Shown here: positions 11,935 through 22,769 of the stretch, piece by piece
Layout: the number at the start of each line of letters is the position of its first letter
Numbering within the stretch: the first letter of the stretch is position 1
Source: Isoetes taiwanensis
Lineage: Eukaryota > Streptophyta > Lycopodiopsida > Isoetales > Isoetaceae
Assembly: GCA_021234155.1 (NCBI GenBank)
Contig: JAJEKV010000270.1
Location: 310,001-374,000, forward strand
Direction: 5' to 3'
DNA length: 64,000 nt
Position numbers and translations under genes: made by a program
The notes under the pieces: model-generated
What the model was told of the DNA's origin: nothing
The model's input: only the letters and a program-made list of their open reading frames with translations
Databases searched by the model: none

Positions 11935-12400
11935 TAATAAGAAAACACAAACAAATAAGTAAATGGATCTTTTTAATAATTCATGAAATAAAAGCTCATC
12001 TTTATGAAGAAAGATGGATTATTGTTTTCTTATTATTTGTTGCTTGGGACCATGAACTAGCCACAAGTGGCATTGCATCTAACTTCCAAAAAGTAATAAG
12101 AAAACCCAAACAAATAAGTCCAAAAAGTAATAAGAAAACCCAAACAAATAAGTAAATGGAAAATAAAAGCTCATCTTTATGAAGATAGAATATTGTTTTC
12201 TTATTATTTGTTGCTTGGGACCATGAACTAGCCACAAGTGGCATTGCATCCGGGGCCAATAAGCAATGCAAAGTAAAACCTCGCGAACAATCATTCTAAC
12301 GTCTTTAGATGGGCGCAAAGTAAAACCTCTCGAACAATCATTAACGTCTTTTAGATGGTCAGAAGAAAAACCTCGCAACAATCATTAACGTCTTTAGATG
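11935..12400. repeat. Two sets of short tandem repeats, copy A
   Basis: First, a unit of about 170 bases occurs twice (about 11935-12070 and 12130-12250), containing AAGTAATAAGAAAAC, GCTCATCTTTATGAAGA and TTGTTGCTTGGGACCATG. Second, a 45-base unit GTAAAACCTCGCAACAATC..CGTCTTTAGATGG occurs about three times (12268-12400). Copy B has the same arrays at 43275-43750 and again at 44935-45335. Confidence 0.8.
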
Positions 12401-12775
12401 GTTACCATACACATAACGTGCCCTTTAAAATACTCAAAATGACCATACAAGGTTATGTATGGCAATATGGCGGCTACAAAGAGGAATCTTTTAATTATCA
12501 AGTAACAACTTTATATGGTTTCCATGGTTCCAATTCTAATTCACATGGAACTCACTACATTTATCTGAAGCATTCTACGGATTCTTTACAGGTCTCGTGT
12601 TATGGTAGAAGCACAGGGGAGTGGTCCACAATGGTGTTATCGTTTGTTTTATCTTATCGTTTGTTCAACCACGACACGAAGCGAGTCCATTTTACGCCCT
12701 TATCATATTTATCCGAGAATCTAATATGTGTTGATGATTTTCTGGCTCCCACACAATCAGTTTAGTGATGGACTT
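12401..12775. other. No gene seen; open frame on plus strand not conserved
   Basis: An uninterrupted plus-strand frame of 136 codons covers 12355-12765 but is interrupted in copy B and resembles nothing I recognise. It is best treated as chance. Confidence 0.4.
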
Positions 12776-13299
12776 TCATATGGCGTTGTAGTTTGATGAT
12801 GCTACCTTTTCCCGTTGAATGCTTTCGATATTAGCTAGCTTCTCTTCACTCATAGAAGCAAGCATTCTTTGCTTTTCAATCTCCTGAAAAATGCAAATGA
12901 TATCCCATGAATTATCAAGTAATGACTTGCATATCATCTAATCTTACACAACAGAATCTAAACGATGTTCTCAAACACCACAATAAATAGACTTTTTCCA
13001 TTCAATGAGATATAGGGCATACTACGTCAAATGCTTTACTCTTTTCCCGTATTAAAGCATCTTTCTCTTCTACCGCTTGGTTCTGAACCTTTACTGTCTC
13101 CCCCGAGACTATCGGAGAAGCACGGATAAGTAAGCAAACTATAGGGTCAATTTCCTTATAGATGTGGGCTATGGAGAAGCAAACAACTTGAAGGGAAAAG
13201 ATTACTTACAACAAACAAAGAATTGAATTCTCGGGAGCTAGCAGGCGTACCAAAGCTTGAACGATTCGGAGGAGACTCAATTTGTACTTTAGTAGACAT
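12776..13299 (-). CDS. Small three-exon coiled-coil protein of unknown function, copy A
   Basis: Three short exons on the minus strand fit together in phase 0: 13210-13299 (90 bases, starting MSTKVQIESPPNRSS), about 13026-13097 (72 bases) and 12776-12883 (108 bases, ending SSNYN plus a stop). The joined protein would be about 89 residues. The last two exons are rich in E, K, Q and A (EEKDALIREKSKAFD; EIEKQRMLASMSEEK), typical of a coiled coil. Exon 1 and its GTAAGT donor are intact here; exon 2's donor is altered (GTAGTA) relative to copy B (GTAAGT). I do not recognise the family. Other exons may lie between 1 and 2. Confidence 0.55.
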
Positions 13300-13587
13300 A
13301 TTTTCAAGCCTGCCCAGGTAATTGGTCCGGCCACAGTGGAGGTCACATTTGTCGGAAACAAAACGATACCGGATTGGCAGACTCCATATCCAAGAGGTCA
13401 TGGTGGAGACCCAAACAATCTCTACCGTTGGAGACATCCCAAACAAATCTCTGCCGTCTAAGTGTCACTGACCGTCACAAAAACCCTAAAAATTCGGTGC
13501 AATCAAACCGCCGTGATATAGAATATTCTATGACATATTATAATTAACAAATCGAGGCCTTCCTCGCCACTCCACCCTCCAACAAGA

Positions 13588-13610
13588 GGGTTGCCCCCTA
13601 CGGGCAACCC
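13588..13610. repeat. Perfect hairpin followed by poly-A, copy A
   Basis: GGGTTGCCC and GGGCAACCC form a 9-base-pair stem with a 5-base loop, directly followed by about 11 A. Identical in copy B (46513-46535). It could be the end of a small inverted-repeat element. Confidence 0.7.
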
Positions 13611-13639
13611 AAAAAAAAAAAGATCTAACGGTGAAAGCT

Positions 13640-14600
13640 AATGCCACATCAGTTTTTGTTGAGGTGGAGGTGGTACGTGGATAGGCTAGAATTGCAAGAA
13701 AGGTTGTGGGCTTGGTTGGGCTGGCGTGCTAAAAATCTAAACTAATTATATTTATTTATAATTTGTCTTATAATTGATTAATTAATTTATTATTTATATT
13801 AATTAAATAGTTTATTCCATTTCAGGTGGCACTTTTGTATTTAAGTGCTTTTTTTTCCCTTTCTTGGTGGGGTTGGGGATGGCAGATGGGGGATCCATCT
13901 ACCATCTCTTGTTTGCCCCTCTTCCTCCCTCTTTGCCCCCCTGCCCCTCCCTCTTTGCCCCTCTCGAATCATAAAGAAGAACACAAAGGCGCCCCACTGT
14001 TTTTGCATGAGGCCCATGTCAGGATGTGTCCCTCTTTAATGTAATGCGACATATATGGCAAATGATAATATTAAGGGATAATTTTCCTAAATTCCTATTG
14101 TGATTAAAAAGAGCAATGTCTAATTTGGGAAGGGCCGTTACCTTTTCTTAAAGGGCCCGCTACTATAAAAAGAAGGTCAAATTCAGAATGTCATAACTCG
14201 GCGATCACAGATCAAAATGTGGAAAAGTTTAGCTTTTTGGAAAGTTCTCAGAGTCTAGTTTCAGAGTTGGTGTGGCAGCATTTATAATTACTTATAGTGT
14301 GTGAGATATTGCAGAAAAGGTGGACAAAGTGATTTGCAGACAGAGATTTCAATTCATGTTGAAGATTAATACTATTCTTCATTATTCTTAACCAATGTAT
14401 TTTCTCTTGATCATAGACTGTGGTGTAGTAGTAATGATCACAACCAATGTTTATATCTTTGCTAGTATAGCCTTTCGAAGGTGGATCCGATTGGCCGGTT
14501 AAATGATGTGCCATAACAATTGCTTGTATATATTCTAGATTATCCAGTGATTCCTTGTATTTCATGTTCAAGTATTAATTTTGTAGTGTTACAAGAGCCT
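13640..14600. other. No gene seen; AT-rich intergenic DNA
   Basis: Contains a TTAATTAATTA-type run (13740-13810) and a pyrimidine-rich block (13850-13970). Copy B is nearly identical apart from one small rearranged island near 13970-14020. Confidence 0.5.
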
Positions 14601-14631
14601 AAAATCTCTTAATCGCATCATTTCGAGGTCA

Positions 14632-14818
14632 ATCACTTGGGGAGTACCCTTCCCGATTGATGAAATAATACAAACATTGACAAAGGAACTTAGAGTTCAA
14701 AATCTCTCGATCCTCAAATTCTTCATGATCATCAATTTCAACAGGAGGAGACGCGGGAGAAACCCCGTCTAGAAAACAATTGGTTGTGTATGGCTCCAAT
14801 AAAAAAACCGTGAAATAC
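14632..14818 (-). pseudogene. Ty3 chromodomain fragment, copy A
   Basis: On the minus strand the sequence reads as the end of a Ty3-type integrase and its chromodomain: FLLEPYTTN, then SPASPPVEIDDHEEFEDREIL, FINREGYSPSD. In chromoviruses this domain targets integration to particular chromatin. The fragment is cut off at 14819 by the duplication boundary; copy B continues into the integrase C-terminus. Confidence 0.8.
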
Positions 14819-14849
14819 AGACTCTTGGTGATGCAGACTCTGTATTTCA
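14811..14849. repeat. Inverted repeat at the duplication breakpoint
   Basis: TGAAATACAGACTC (14811-14824) and GACTCTGTATTTCA (14836-14849) are inverted copies with one mismatch and an 11-base spacer. Only the first eight bases or so belong to the duplicated segment; the rest is unique to copy A. Confidence 0.8.
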
Positions 14850-14880
14850 TCCTGCATTGACAGAAAGTAGAACATAAGCT

Positions 14881-15253
14881 ACTAATTGTTGCAGCCTGCA
14901 GGAGAGAGAACACCTTTAACTATTGTATTTGCTGGTGCAGAGTCACCACATCTACGAAGTTATCTTCGTTTATGGTAGCCTGCAAGTGATGATTGAGGGA
15001 AGAAATCAATAAAAAAAGTTCGCACGCTGAGCAAACTTTAGGGTGCTCAATGTCTACCAGCCATAAAGTCACTTTTCGGATGAATAAGCAGATAAACTGA
15101 ATTAACTCAACTTCTTACATTACCTGCAGAAGAAATGTAAGTTTGGAAACACGGTATGGAACATGTCTCTGCTTTCCATTTGCAATATCCACTAATGCCA
15201 TGATAACTTGCACCGCATGGATAGGTTTATTATCGAGGAACGTATTATTTGGG
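14881..15253 (-). pseudogene. Kinesin-12 (KIN12/POK/PAKRP-like) motor and neck fragment
   Basis: Three pieces read on the minus strand in kinesin-12 order. At 15124-15253 is VIMALVDIANGKQRHVPYR followed by SKLTFLLQ and a GT donor (late motor domain). At 15018-15053 is TLSTLKFAQRA (end of motor). At 14881-14979, after a TTGCAG acceptor, is the neck: ATINEDNFVDVVTLHQQIQ. Family members are plus-end motors of the phragmoplast and preprophase band. The expected segment between LLQ and TLSTL (DSLGGN..., with switch II-adjacent residues) is missing, an in-frame TAG follows HQQIQ, and no other exons are found. It is a captured or deleted gene fragment. Confidence 0.75.
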
Positions 15254-15680
15254 CTATAAAATGTGACCCCAAATACAATGCATCAAGAAAAAATGCCTTG
15301 CAATTCTTTGGATGTACAACACATATAAATAGGAACCACTATAAAGAACAATAGCTGCAGTTACAAACAAAGAAAGGCCCCCTCTTTTGATTCAAAGAAA
15401 ACCCACAAATCAAAGCGGAAATGAAACTACTATCAAGCGGTAAAATACCTAAGCTAAAAAAGGGAAAAGAGTGGACCACTCAAATCGATGCAGCCAAAAT
15501 CGTCACGCGATAATTCTGCGGTTACCGATCTCCAGCTACATGCAACCCTTGCGGATCGGCCGACTCCACCCCATTACGCAAATCGACCCAACAGGCGGAT
15601 TTTGGAGGAAGCGGGTTTTAGAAGGACGATCCGCATCATCTAGATCTCCAGCCGCTTCCTTTAGCCGTGAGGGTCCCATC
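15254..15680. other. No gene seen
   Basis: Sequence upstream of the kinesin fragment. An open plus-strand frame at 15471-15701 resembles nothing I recognise. Confidence 0.4.
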
Positions 15681-15714
15681 GCGGTAAATGTCGGATGCTG
15701 ACATGTTATACCCA
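15681..15714 (+). repeat. Left arm of an inverted-repeat (MITE-like) element split by the LINE
   Basis: The reverse complement (TGGGTATAACATGTCAGC...) matches 23713-23746 at 31 of 34 positions. With the LINE and one target-site copy removed, the two arms would lie roughly 160 bases apart, as in a small fold-back element. Confidence 0.7.
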
Positions 15715-15992
15715 GCCTTAAATGGCAAAAAATGAAGGTTTAGAAAAATGGACGTGCGCCTACTTTTTTGCCTTTTTTGTCTTTTTCCCATATTTTTACT
15801 GCTACAAACCCTTTCTTGATTGAAATATGGGAAAATTTGAAATTTTGCGAGATTTGAGGGGAGGTTTTTGTGGATCAATCACGCGCTTTTGTGAAGGGTA
15901 GCTACAATTAGATTCTTCACTTTCTGTTCTTCAAATTGACTACCTTTTTACTATACTTATGCAGCTACTTCACCATTTCTTTCGTCTGATTC

Positions 15993-16316
15993 ATGGAAAC
16001 CTCAGTTTTCACAATTATAAGGGAGAAATCTAGAATTTCGTGTGGTTTTTTGAAGGGCTCGACTTCTGATCTTTGGAATTCCTTAATCATCCATCAGTTC
16101 TTCCCGGATAATCTGTTTAGATCTGAGTACTCCTTTGTGCCAAGCACGGTTGAATTTGAAGTTCAAATCACAAAACCGTGTTTGGAGGAATTTACGGGTT
16201 CAAGTGCATTCGCTTCAGGGAAAATTCGAGTTCATTGTGAATGGTTGGACTACATGATCTCTGTTGAAGTTTATTCTCCCCAAGATCCAGCTCAATTCGA
16301 CGGAATTTCCCCCTAA
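15993..16316 (+). CDS. LINE upstream reading frame ('ORF0-like'), 107 codons
   Basis: An uninterrupted frame opens 259 bases into the element with METSVFTI and contains RISCGFLKGS, QFFPDNLF and EYSFVP. The second LINE has a counterpart at 27676-28005 with the same order and length (RISCGFLQGS, QFFPDHLF, EYSFVP), about 45% identical by eye over roughly 97 residues. In both, the frame closes about 190 bases upstream of the ORF1 start, across a pyrimidine-rich gap. The conserved length and frame suggest a translated protein. It could instead be an N-terminal exon of ORF1. I recognise no known domain. Confidence 0.65.
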   Translation: METSVFTIIREKSRISCGFLKGSTSDLWNSLIIHQFFPDNLFRSEYSFVPSTVEFEVQITKPCLEEFTGSSAFASGKIRVHCEWLDYMISVEVYSPQDPAQFDGISP

Positions 16317-16506
16317 AACTTGTTCTGAATTGTATCATGTCTCCTCGACATTCGATTATTGCATTGTATGGCATCCAGATCTCTTTGGTTTAATTTTGCT
16401 TCATGCTTTTAGTTTCTGTCCTCTTTTTCCTGTTAACTTTTTTCCCCCTTTTCAATTGTTATAAATATTGCATGATCTTTTGTTGTTCCCTCCTGAATTT
16501 TACGCA

Positions 16507-18907
16507 ATGGTCCCCAATTTTCCTATAAACCCTAAACATTTGCCTCTTCTGCACGCATTCGCGAACCTTTCCGCCTCGGATCGATCCTCAGTGCTTCAAA
16601 ATCTGATTTCCTTTCAAGATCAACCTTCAGACACAATCCTTTTTGGAAACTTCGACAATTTGCTTCCTTCCTTTTCTTCAGTGGATCCAATTTCTCATCG
16701 TGTTCCGCATTGGGACAATCTTTCTGCTGATCCTGATCACAGGGGTATCCTTCATCCCATAAATCCTGTTACTCAAGCCCCTGTTCCATACGGAGTTGCT
16801 AGAGGCCATCAGGAGATCCGTTCAAATGAAGAGTTGGATGGAAGACTCAAGCGCACCACAATTCCTCCTATCATGGTATTTCTTTAAATCTTCCGATTGT
16901 CCATTCAAAAATTGGTGCTTTATCAAACTCTGCTGTGATTATTAAGGTTCAAAAATGTGGCATGAAACTAGATAAATTGTGGGCCTTTCTCCTCAGCCTT
17001 CATAAAGGTATCCTTATTCAGGCTATATATTGGATTAATTTCCCCTACATTATGCTTGAATGTGGGAATTCTAAATCAGCCAATTTCTTTCTGAACTATG
17101 GCCCCTTAACCTATGAGACCTCACAATTGACTTTCCTTAAATGGCACCCAAAGCTTGATATTGATCAGATGAATAATTTATGCATTGCTTCCACATCCTT
17201 ACTTGGCCTGAATCCAATCTATTGGGATGAAGATTGCTTTAAACTCCTTTTTAATTCTATTGGAACTTATATTTCCACAGAATACTCCCCTGTCAAACCT
17301 CCCAGAAGCTTTGTTCAGCTTGATCTTTCCAAAGATATACCCTTGTCCATTCCTTTTACAGGCTTTTGGCCATGAATCTTTATTAAGTCTTAGATGGTCT
17401 GGACTGTCCTCACAATGTCAGAAATGCACTCATAGGCATTTCTGGTACTCGGAATGCAAATTGTCAACAGAGATTTCTCAAGTCATCACACTTCATCAAG
17501 CTGCTCAGGCTCCAGATAAGGATACCAATCAGCATGTTTTAAGGGACAATCAAAGGGATCAGACTGGTAAAAGCACTGCCATAAATGAAAACAGTGAAAA
17601 CAGTATTCACAGTTTCAAAGGCTGCCAGAAAATGATAGATTCAAATGGACAAAAGTAAATGGAAGCTACAAGAGAATTCAGAAAAACAAGGCTGCACGTG
17701 ATGAAATAAAAGGCAAAGACAAAATTTGTGAAGATGAGTTCTCATTTCCTGCAAAAGCTCAAACCCTAACAATTGGGGAGCCAAAACTTCTAGTCAAAGG
17801 TATTATGACTGGAAAAGCTTCTCAGGCAACTGATAAGTTAAATTTCACTCTGAGTGAAATAATCAAGGAGGCCAAAGAGGCTAAAAATCAAGAAAAATGT
17901 CAATGTTCCAACAGTCTTATTGATTATCCTATCAAGACCAAAAGTAAGAGTGGGTCATTAACTACAAAATCTCGGGACAAATCTAAGTTTCAGTTGAATT
18001 CCTCTCAGGTGAATTCACATGTTAAAATACCAGTGTCAGCTAAATTGAATCAGCAAGACAAAAAGTCAGATGAGACTAAAATGGACACTCATTTGTCCAA
18101 TATCTCGATCAAAGAAATCTTTTTGATTTGACTCAAGTGTTTATACGGCTGAAACCGCACAATGACAAGTCAACTTCAAAGTCAACTGCTCTAATCCTTT
18201 CCAGGTATTATCTGACCGTAATGGTAATCTAGATTCTGAATTAAATAAAAGCAAAAAATGTGTTTCCCGGACTTGTCCCTCTCCTATCCATCCCTTAGCC
18301 ACTTCTCAACTCCATATTCAATCTGATGGTACAAACATTGAAAAGTTGCCTTCCCTAATTGACCTAGACTCTCCAGTGGTGGATTACTTTATAAGCCCTT
18401 CCAAGATTTCAGATAAGTTTGCTGAGCACATGGCCTCTCTGCAAGATCTCATCCCACAAGCTTCACCTCTGAAGGGATCTGCAATAAATGAGATGGGAAA
18501 TGATTAAATGCAGGTTCCTAATGCATTTCGATTTTGTTCCTGATACCCCTGAAGACACTCAAATTGTGGAGCTTCAAGAAAAAGAATGTACCAGGCAAGT
18601 TCTCACTTCTGCTCCTTCAAATATTAATGTAAGCCCTATTAATATTAATCCTATGTTTCAATTCTTTCCTGGAGGATGTTCTGATTATAGTGATAATGAT
18701 GGTTTTGGGAGTGATAAAGAGAATTGGGATAAAGAAGAATATTTAAATGAAAATCTTAGTATTGATCCTAAGTTTGAGAAGAGTCACTCTGTGAAAAAAC
18801 CATCTAAAAAGGATGGAGATAAATTGGGATTGATCTTGTCTGGTCTAAATAAAACTCCTGCTCAAAATACCAGAAGTAAGAGAAAATCAAGAAAGACTAG
18901 ATTATAA
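16507..18907 (+). pseudogene. LINE ORF1 (RRM-like DUF4283-type domain plus zinc knuckle), frameshifted
   Basis: ORF1 proteins of plant L1 elements bind the element RNA. The start MVPNFPINPKH is supported by a similar start in the second LINE (27478). The middle segment (16935-17375) holds the RRM-like domain with YGPLTYETSQLTFLKWHP and the motif GLNPIYWDEDCF. It is followed by a knuckle CQKCTHRHFWYSEC near 17416-17457. The rest is a long polar linker ending KRKSRKTRL just before the stop at 18905. Frame changes near 16890, 17370, 17660 and 18130 break it. The stop is 28 bases before the ORF2 ATG. Confidence 0.82.
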
Positions 18908-18935
18908 ATTGTCCTTTTCCATCTTCCTCTTTATA

Positions 18936-21900
18936 ATGAAGATTCTTTCCTGGAACCTTAGAGGCATAAAAGGTCCTTTGAAAAGAAGAAGGGCTATTGC
19001 TCAAATCAGGATGTATAATGCTGATATTATCCTTCTACAAGAGCTATCTATCTATCTATCTATCTAAGAGCTTAAATTTCCCTCTTTTGAATGTAGCAAT
19101 TTGGGAGATTGGATATACCCTTCTTCATCTTCAATTTGGATTAACTCCTCTGGAGCTAGTGGTGGTTTAGCCATTATTTGGAAAAAAAGACATCAAGCAT
19201 TCCTCCTTTTATACTTGACCCTTCTAAAGCTTGGCGGGGCTATGATTTGCTTTCTGTTTGAATTCTAACTTTGGAATCATCAATGTTTATGCTCCTACCT
19301 CTCCAAAAGATAGGGAACCTATATGGAGTGAAATTAATAGCTGGTTGGAATCTCAAACTATAGACAACTGGATTGTTGCTGGAGATTTCAATAATACCCC
19401 CTCTTGGGATTTTAAGTTGGGAAATAAAATAAATATGTCCTCAACTGAAAAAGAGAACTGGGATTTGCTTATCTCGATAATAATTTGATTCATATTCCCT
19501 CTTTCTGACCACCTACACTTGGTCTAATAAGCAAAAAGATAGAGCAAGGGTTTCTTGTACTCTTAATGATTTTATGTTTCCAATCCATCTCTGACCTTTT
19601 GGGACAATAGTTATGTAACAAGTGATGAAGGAACCTCTATTTCGACCATCAGCCTCAATTCCTTCATACCTCCCATGTCATCGAGGATTCAAAGGGAAGG
19701 GAGCACTCCTTATAAATTTAATTCTTCTCTTCTCGAGAATGAAAATTTCTGCTCCCAATTCAAAACTTTCTATGATGATCTTACTAATAGGTTTGCTGGA
19801 AACTCTATGCCTCCTATGAAGCTTTTCTATTCTAAAATTAAGGAAGTCAAAAGGTGGATTAAGAACTGGTCAAAGCTTATTAAGGATCAGTGCAGCAAAG
19901 AAAAAAACCAGCTTCTCATGTACATGAAGGAAATTAGATCCTTACTTCAAAATGATCCCTCCAGCTCTAACCTTCAAGTAGGGGAAGAAATTCTTGAGAG
20001 AAAAATTAAAAATATTGAGGAGATTGAAGCCAAAGGCTCTGCTATTAGATGCAAGATCAAATATACTAATGATATGGACTCTGGCTCCTCAGGATTCTTT
20101 TTCAGAATAGCCAAAAGTAGGGTTCTTAGAAACTCTATTACTGAGACTATTGATGATCAGGATATTAAATATAATTCTCACTCTGATATTGCTAATTTCT
20201 TCAAGAGCAGATATATGGATCTTTTTAAAGACAAACCAATTCCTCCCAATGAGATCTTGGATGCAAATGACTTTTACTCCATAGTCAATAATATTTTACC
20301 TGATCCGCTTGAAACTATGGACGAGTCTCTGGCTGCTATTCCTTCTCATAATGAGATTTTTGAGACTCTCAAATCCTTTAGTAATGGTAAATCTCCTGGT
20401 CCTGATGGTTTCCCAGCTGAATTTTATATCAAATTCTGGGATATTCTAAAAAATGACCTGATTTCTTTAGTTACTGCCTTCTGGAATTCTAATCATCTTC
20501 ATCCTTCTATTTCCAGTGGCCTGATCACTTTGGTTCCTAAGGTTGATCACCCTTCAAAGTTTCAAGACTGGAGATCAATCTCTCTCACGAACACTACATA
20601 TAAACTTTGTGCCAAGATCATTGCTCTCAGAATCAAAAGCTTTCTCCAAAGAAATATTAGCTCAAATCAATCTGCTTTCCTTCCAAATAGATTTATTTTG
20701 GATAATTATGTGGCAGCTATGGAGGGTTTGCATTGGAATAAAATCTCTAATCAAAATTGCATCCTCCTTAAATTAGATTTCAAGAGAGCATTTGATTCTG
20801 TCAGATGGGATTTCTTAGATTTTGCTATGTCCAAAATTGGTTTCCCTCCTAAGATTATTAGTCTTATTTATGGTCTGAATGCTAGATCGAACTCAGCTGT
20901 TCTTATCAATGGTGTCCCCTCTGGTTTCTTTTCTCTTTCTTGTGGAGTGAGGCAAGGATGTCCTCTTGCTCCTTACTTATTCTTAGTGGCTGCTGAGCTT
21001 CTTACTAAGGTCATCATGCATTATCAGAATTCTTCTCAATTAAAAGGTCTAAAACTTCCAAACTCCAATGATAGTATTACCATTCTACAATATGCTGATG
21101 ACACCTTCTCCTTTCTGGATGCTGATCTTCAGAACATCAATTTTTTCCTCAAGATCTTAGGTCAATTCTCTGCTGCATCTGGTATCCATTTGAACTTGAA
21201 CAAAAGTATGATTATTGGGGATATCAGTACTCCAACTTTAGCTGGGATAAATGTTCTCCCCTCCAATCAAGCAACCAAACTTCTAGGTATGCCTCTTGCT
21301 ATGGATCATTCTATCAAAGGCCTTTGGGACCCTATTCTTGTGAGAATAAAAAAGAAGCTAAACAACTACAGGAACTACCTCTCTCTTGCTGGCAGAACTA
21401 TTATTGCTAATGCTGTTCTCGCAAGCTCTTATGTGTACTTCTCAACTGCCTTGGTGGCTCCAAAATGTGTCTATTTAGAGCTTGAGAAAATTCTTAGGAA
21501 CTTTATTTGGAAAGGTAGTCATTTGGTCAACTGAAATTCTATCTGCAAGCCGAAATCTTCTGGTGGTTTAGGATGCAAAAATCTTTTCAGACAAGCACAA
21601 GCTCTTGCTGGGAAGTTTATATGGAAATCCATTCATGGAAATCCTTCTCCTGCCTGTAAATTCATCAGATACTGGATTTCTCTGAGTCATCCTTTTGGTC
21701 ATCCCTCTATTCAGCACTTGCTCCCTCATTCTGCCTTCAATCAGATGAGACCAGCCACTAATATTTCCCCTCTTATGTGTAATCTTATCAAGGCTTGGAA
21801 TGCTATCTCATCTAACTTTCAGTTTATTGCTAGGGACAAGCTTCATAAATATACTACAATTTTCAGGAATCCAATTTTAGTTGAACAAAATTCTGCTGTT

Positions 21901-22769
21901 CTTGCCATTAAGCATCCTAGAATTTATAAGAAGTGGTCTGAGGCTGGCTTCCTTTACCTTAAAGACTTCTTATTGATGGGAGAGTTATCTCTTGGACTAG
22001 ATTGAAGGGTATGATTAGAGGTACATCATCTGATAAAAAAATCTATGCTCTTATCAAACCTTTTCTCACAAACTTATCCCCCAATCCTGATACATCTGAT
22101 TGGACCATAAAAGGAAAAGGAGTCTACAAAGTGAAGAATGTATATAATACTATGTCCTCTAACATGGATAACTGCAAAGCTATGCTCAAATGGTCTATTT
22201 CTTATGATCAGCTTAAGAGTCTTTTTCATAATATCTGGAATTCTTATTGCCCTCCAAAAATTTCCTATTTTATCTGGCTCCTAGCTAATGGCAGTCTGAA
22301 TAATCTGGTCTCTGTTTCCAAAAGAAATCCTAACATCTCGGCAAATTGCCCCTTAAATTGTAATAATCTTGAGGACATTTCTCATATTTTCTTTTGCTGC
22401 AAGTTGAATGAATTTTGGACCTGGATTGCTGCTAGATTTGGTATTGTGAATAATGGAGATCTTCTCTCCCTTATTCAACATAATGATATGTTTACAAATT
22501 CAATCATTTATATTGCTCTGTGGAATATTTGGAAAGCAAGAAATAAGGTGTTATATGGTCATAAGAATCCTTCTATCTTCTGGATTAAGATGCATTTTCA
22601 GTTTGACTTTGAGACTATTGCAACAGCTCATAAAAAGAAATTTGGTGCTAACTTTGACAGGAAATGGGAGGACTTTGGGCAGTTTAGGGGACACTACAGT
22701 TTATTTGCTTCAAACCTTAATGTTGTGGATTCTAACTTGTTTCTCTCTGATGATCCTAGAGTACCTTGA
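18936..22769 (+). pseudogene. LINE ORF2: endonuclease, reverse transcriptase, zf-RVT domain
   Basis: ORF2 opens with MKILSWNLRGIKG, the start of an APE-type endonuclease, followed by ADIILLQE, GGLAIIWKK, NVYAP and VAGDFN. The reverse transcriptase is one open stretch of 619 codons (19675-21534): GKSPGPDGFPAEFY, LDFKRAFDSV, GVRQGCPLAP, the catalytic YADD (ILQYADDT) and GIHLNLNKS. A zf-RVT domain follows (CPPKISYFIWLL; C and H residues 22340-22400). Lesions: a CTAT microsatellite replaces the codons after LLQE, frames shift near 19200 and 19490, a TGA at 21532 sits where Trp is expected, and one base shift occurs near 21968. Confidence 0.92.
19044..19066 (+). repeat. CTAT microsatellite inside the LINE endonuclease
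   Basis: About six CTAT units lie directly after the codons for ADIILLQE, where the catalytic glutamate is normally followed by T-K. Its expansion destroys the frame. Confidence 0.9.

Larger units (their letters stand above)
1..14819. repeat. Segmental duplication, copy A
   Basis: The whole stretch matches 31402-47749 in direct orientation with an offset near 31350, rising to about 32926 after a nested duplication in copy B. Both copies carry the same nested insertions, including the 2.85-kb LTR element in the copia remnant and its target-site duplication, so the duplication is younger than those insertions. The right break is sharp: both copies read AAAACCGTGAAATAC and then diverge. The left break is outside the window or inside the LTR. 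About 3680-4280, 4570-4900 and 6000-12250 are nearly identical; elsewhere differences come in short islands. Confidence 0.93.

Noticed and set aside
12355-12765. 136-codon open frame on the plus strand
   Set aside because: Interrupted in duplication copy B, overlaps tandem repeats, and no recognisable domain.
13588-13610. GC hairpin plus A run as a bacterial-type terminator
   Set aside because: The setting is a plant nuclear genome, so this termination mode does not apply; more likely a small inverted repeat.
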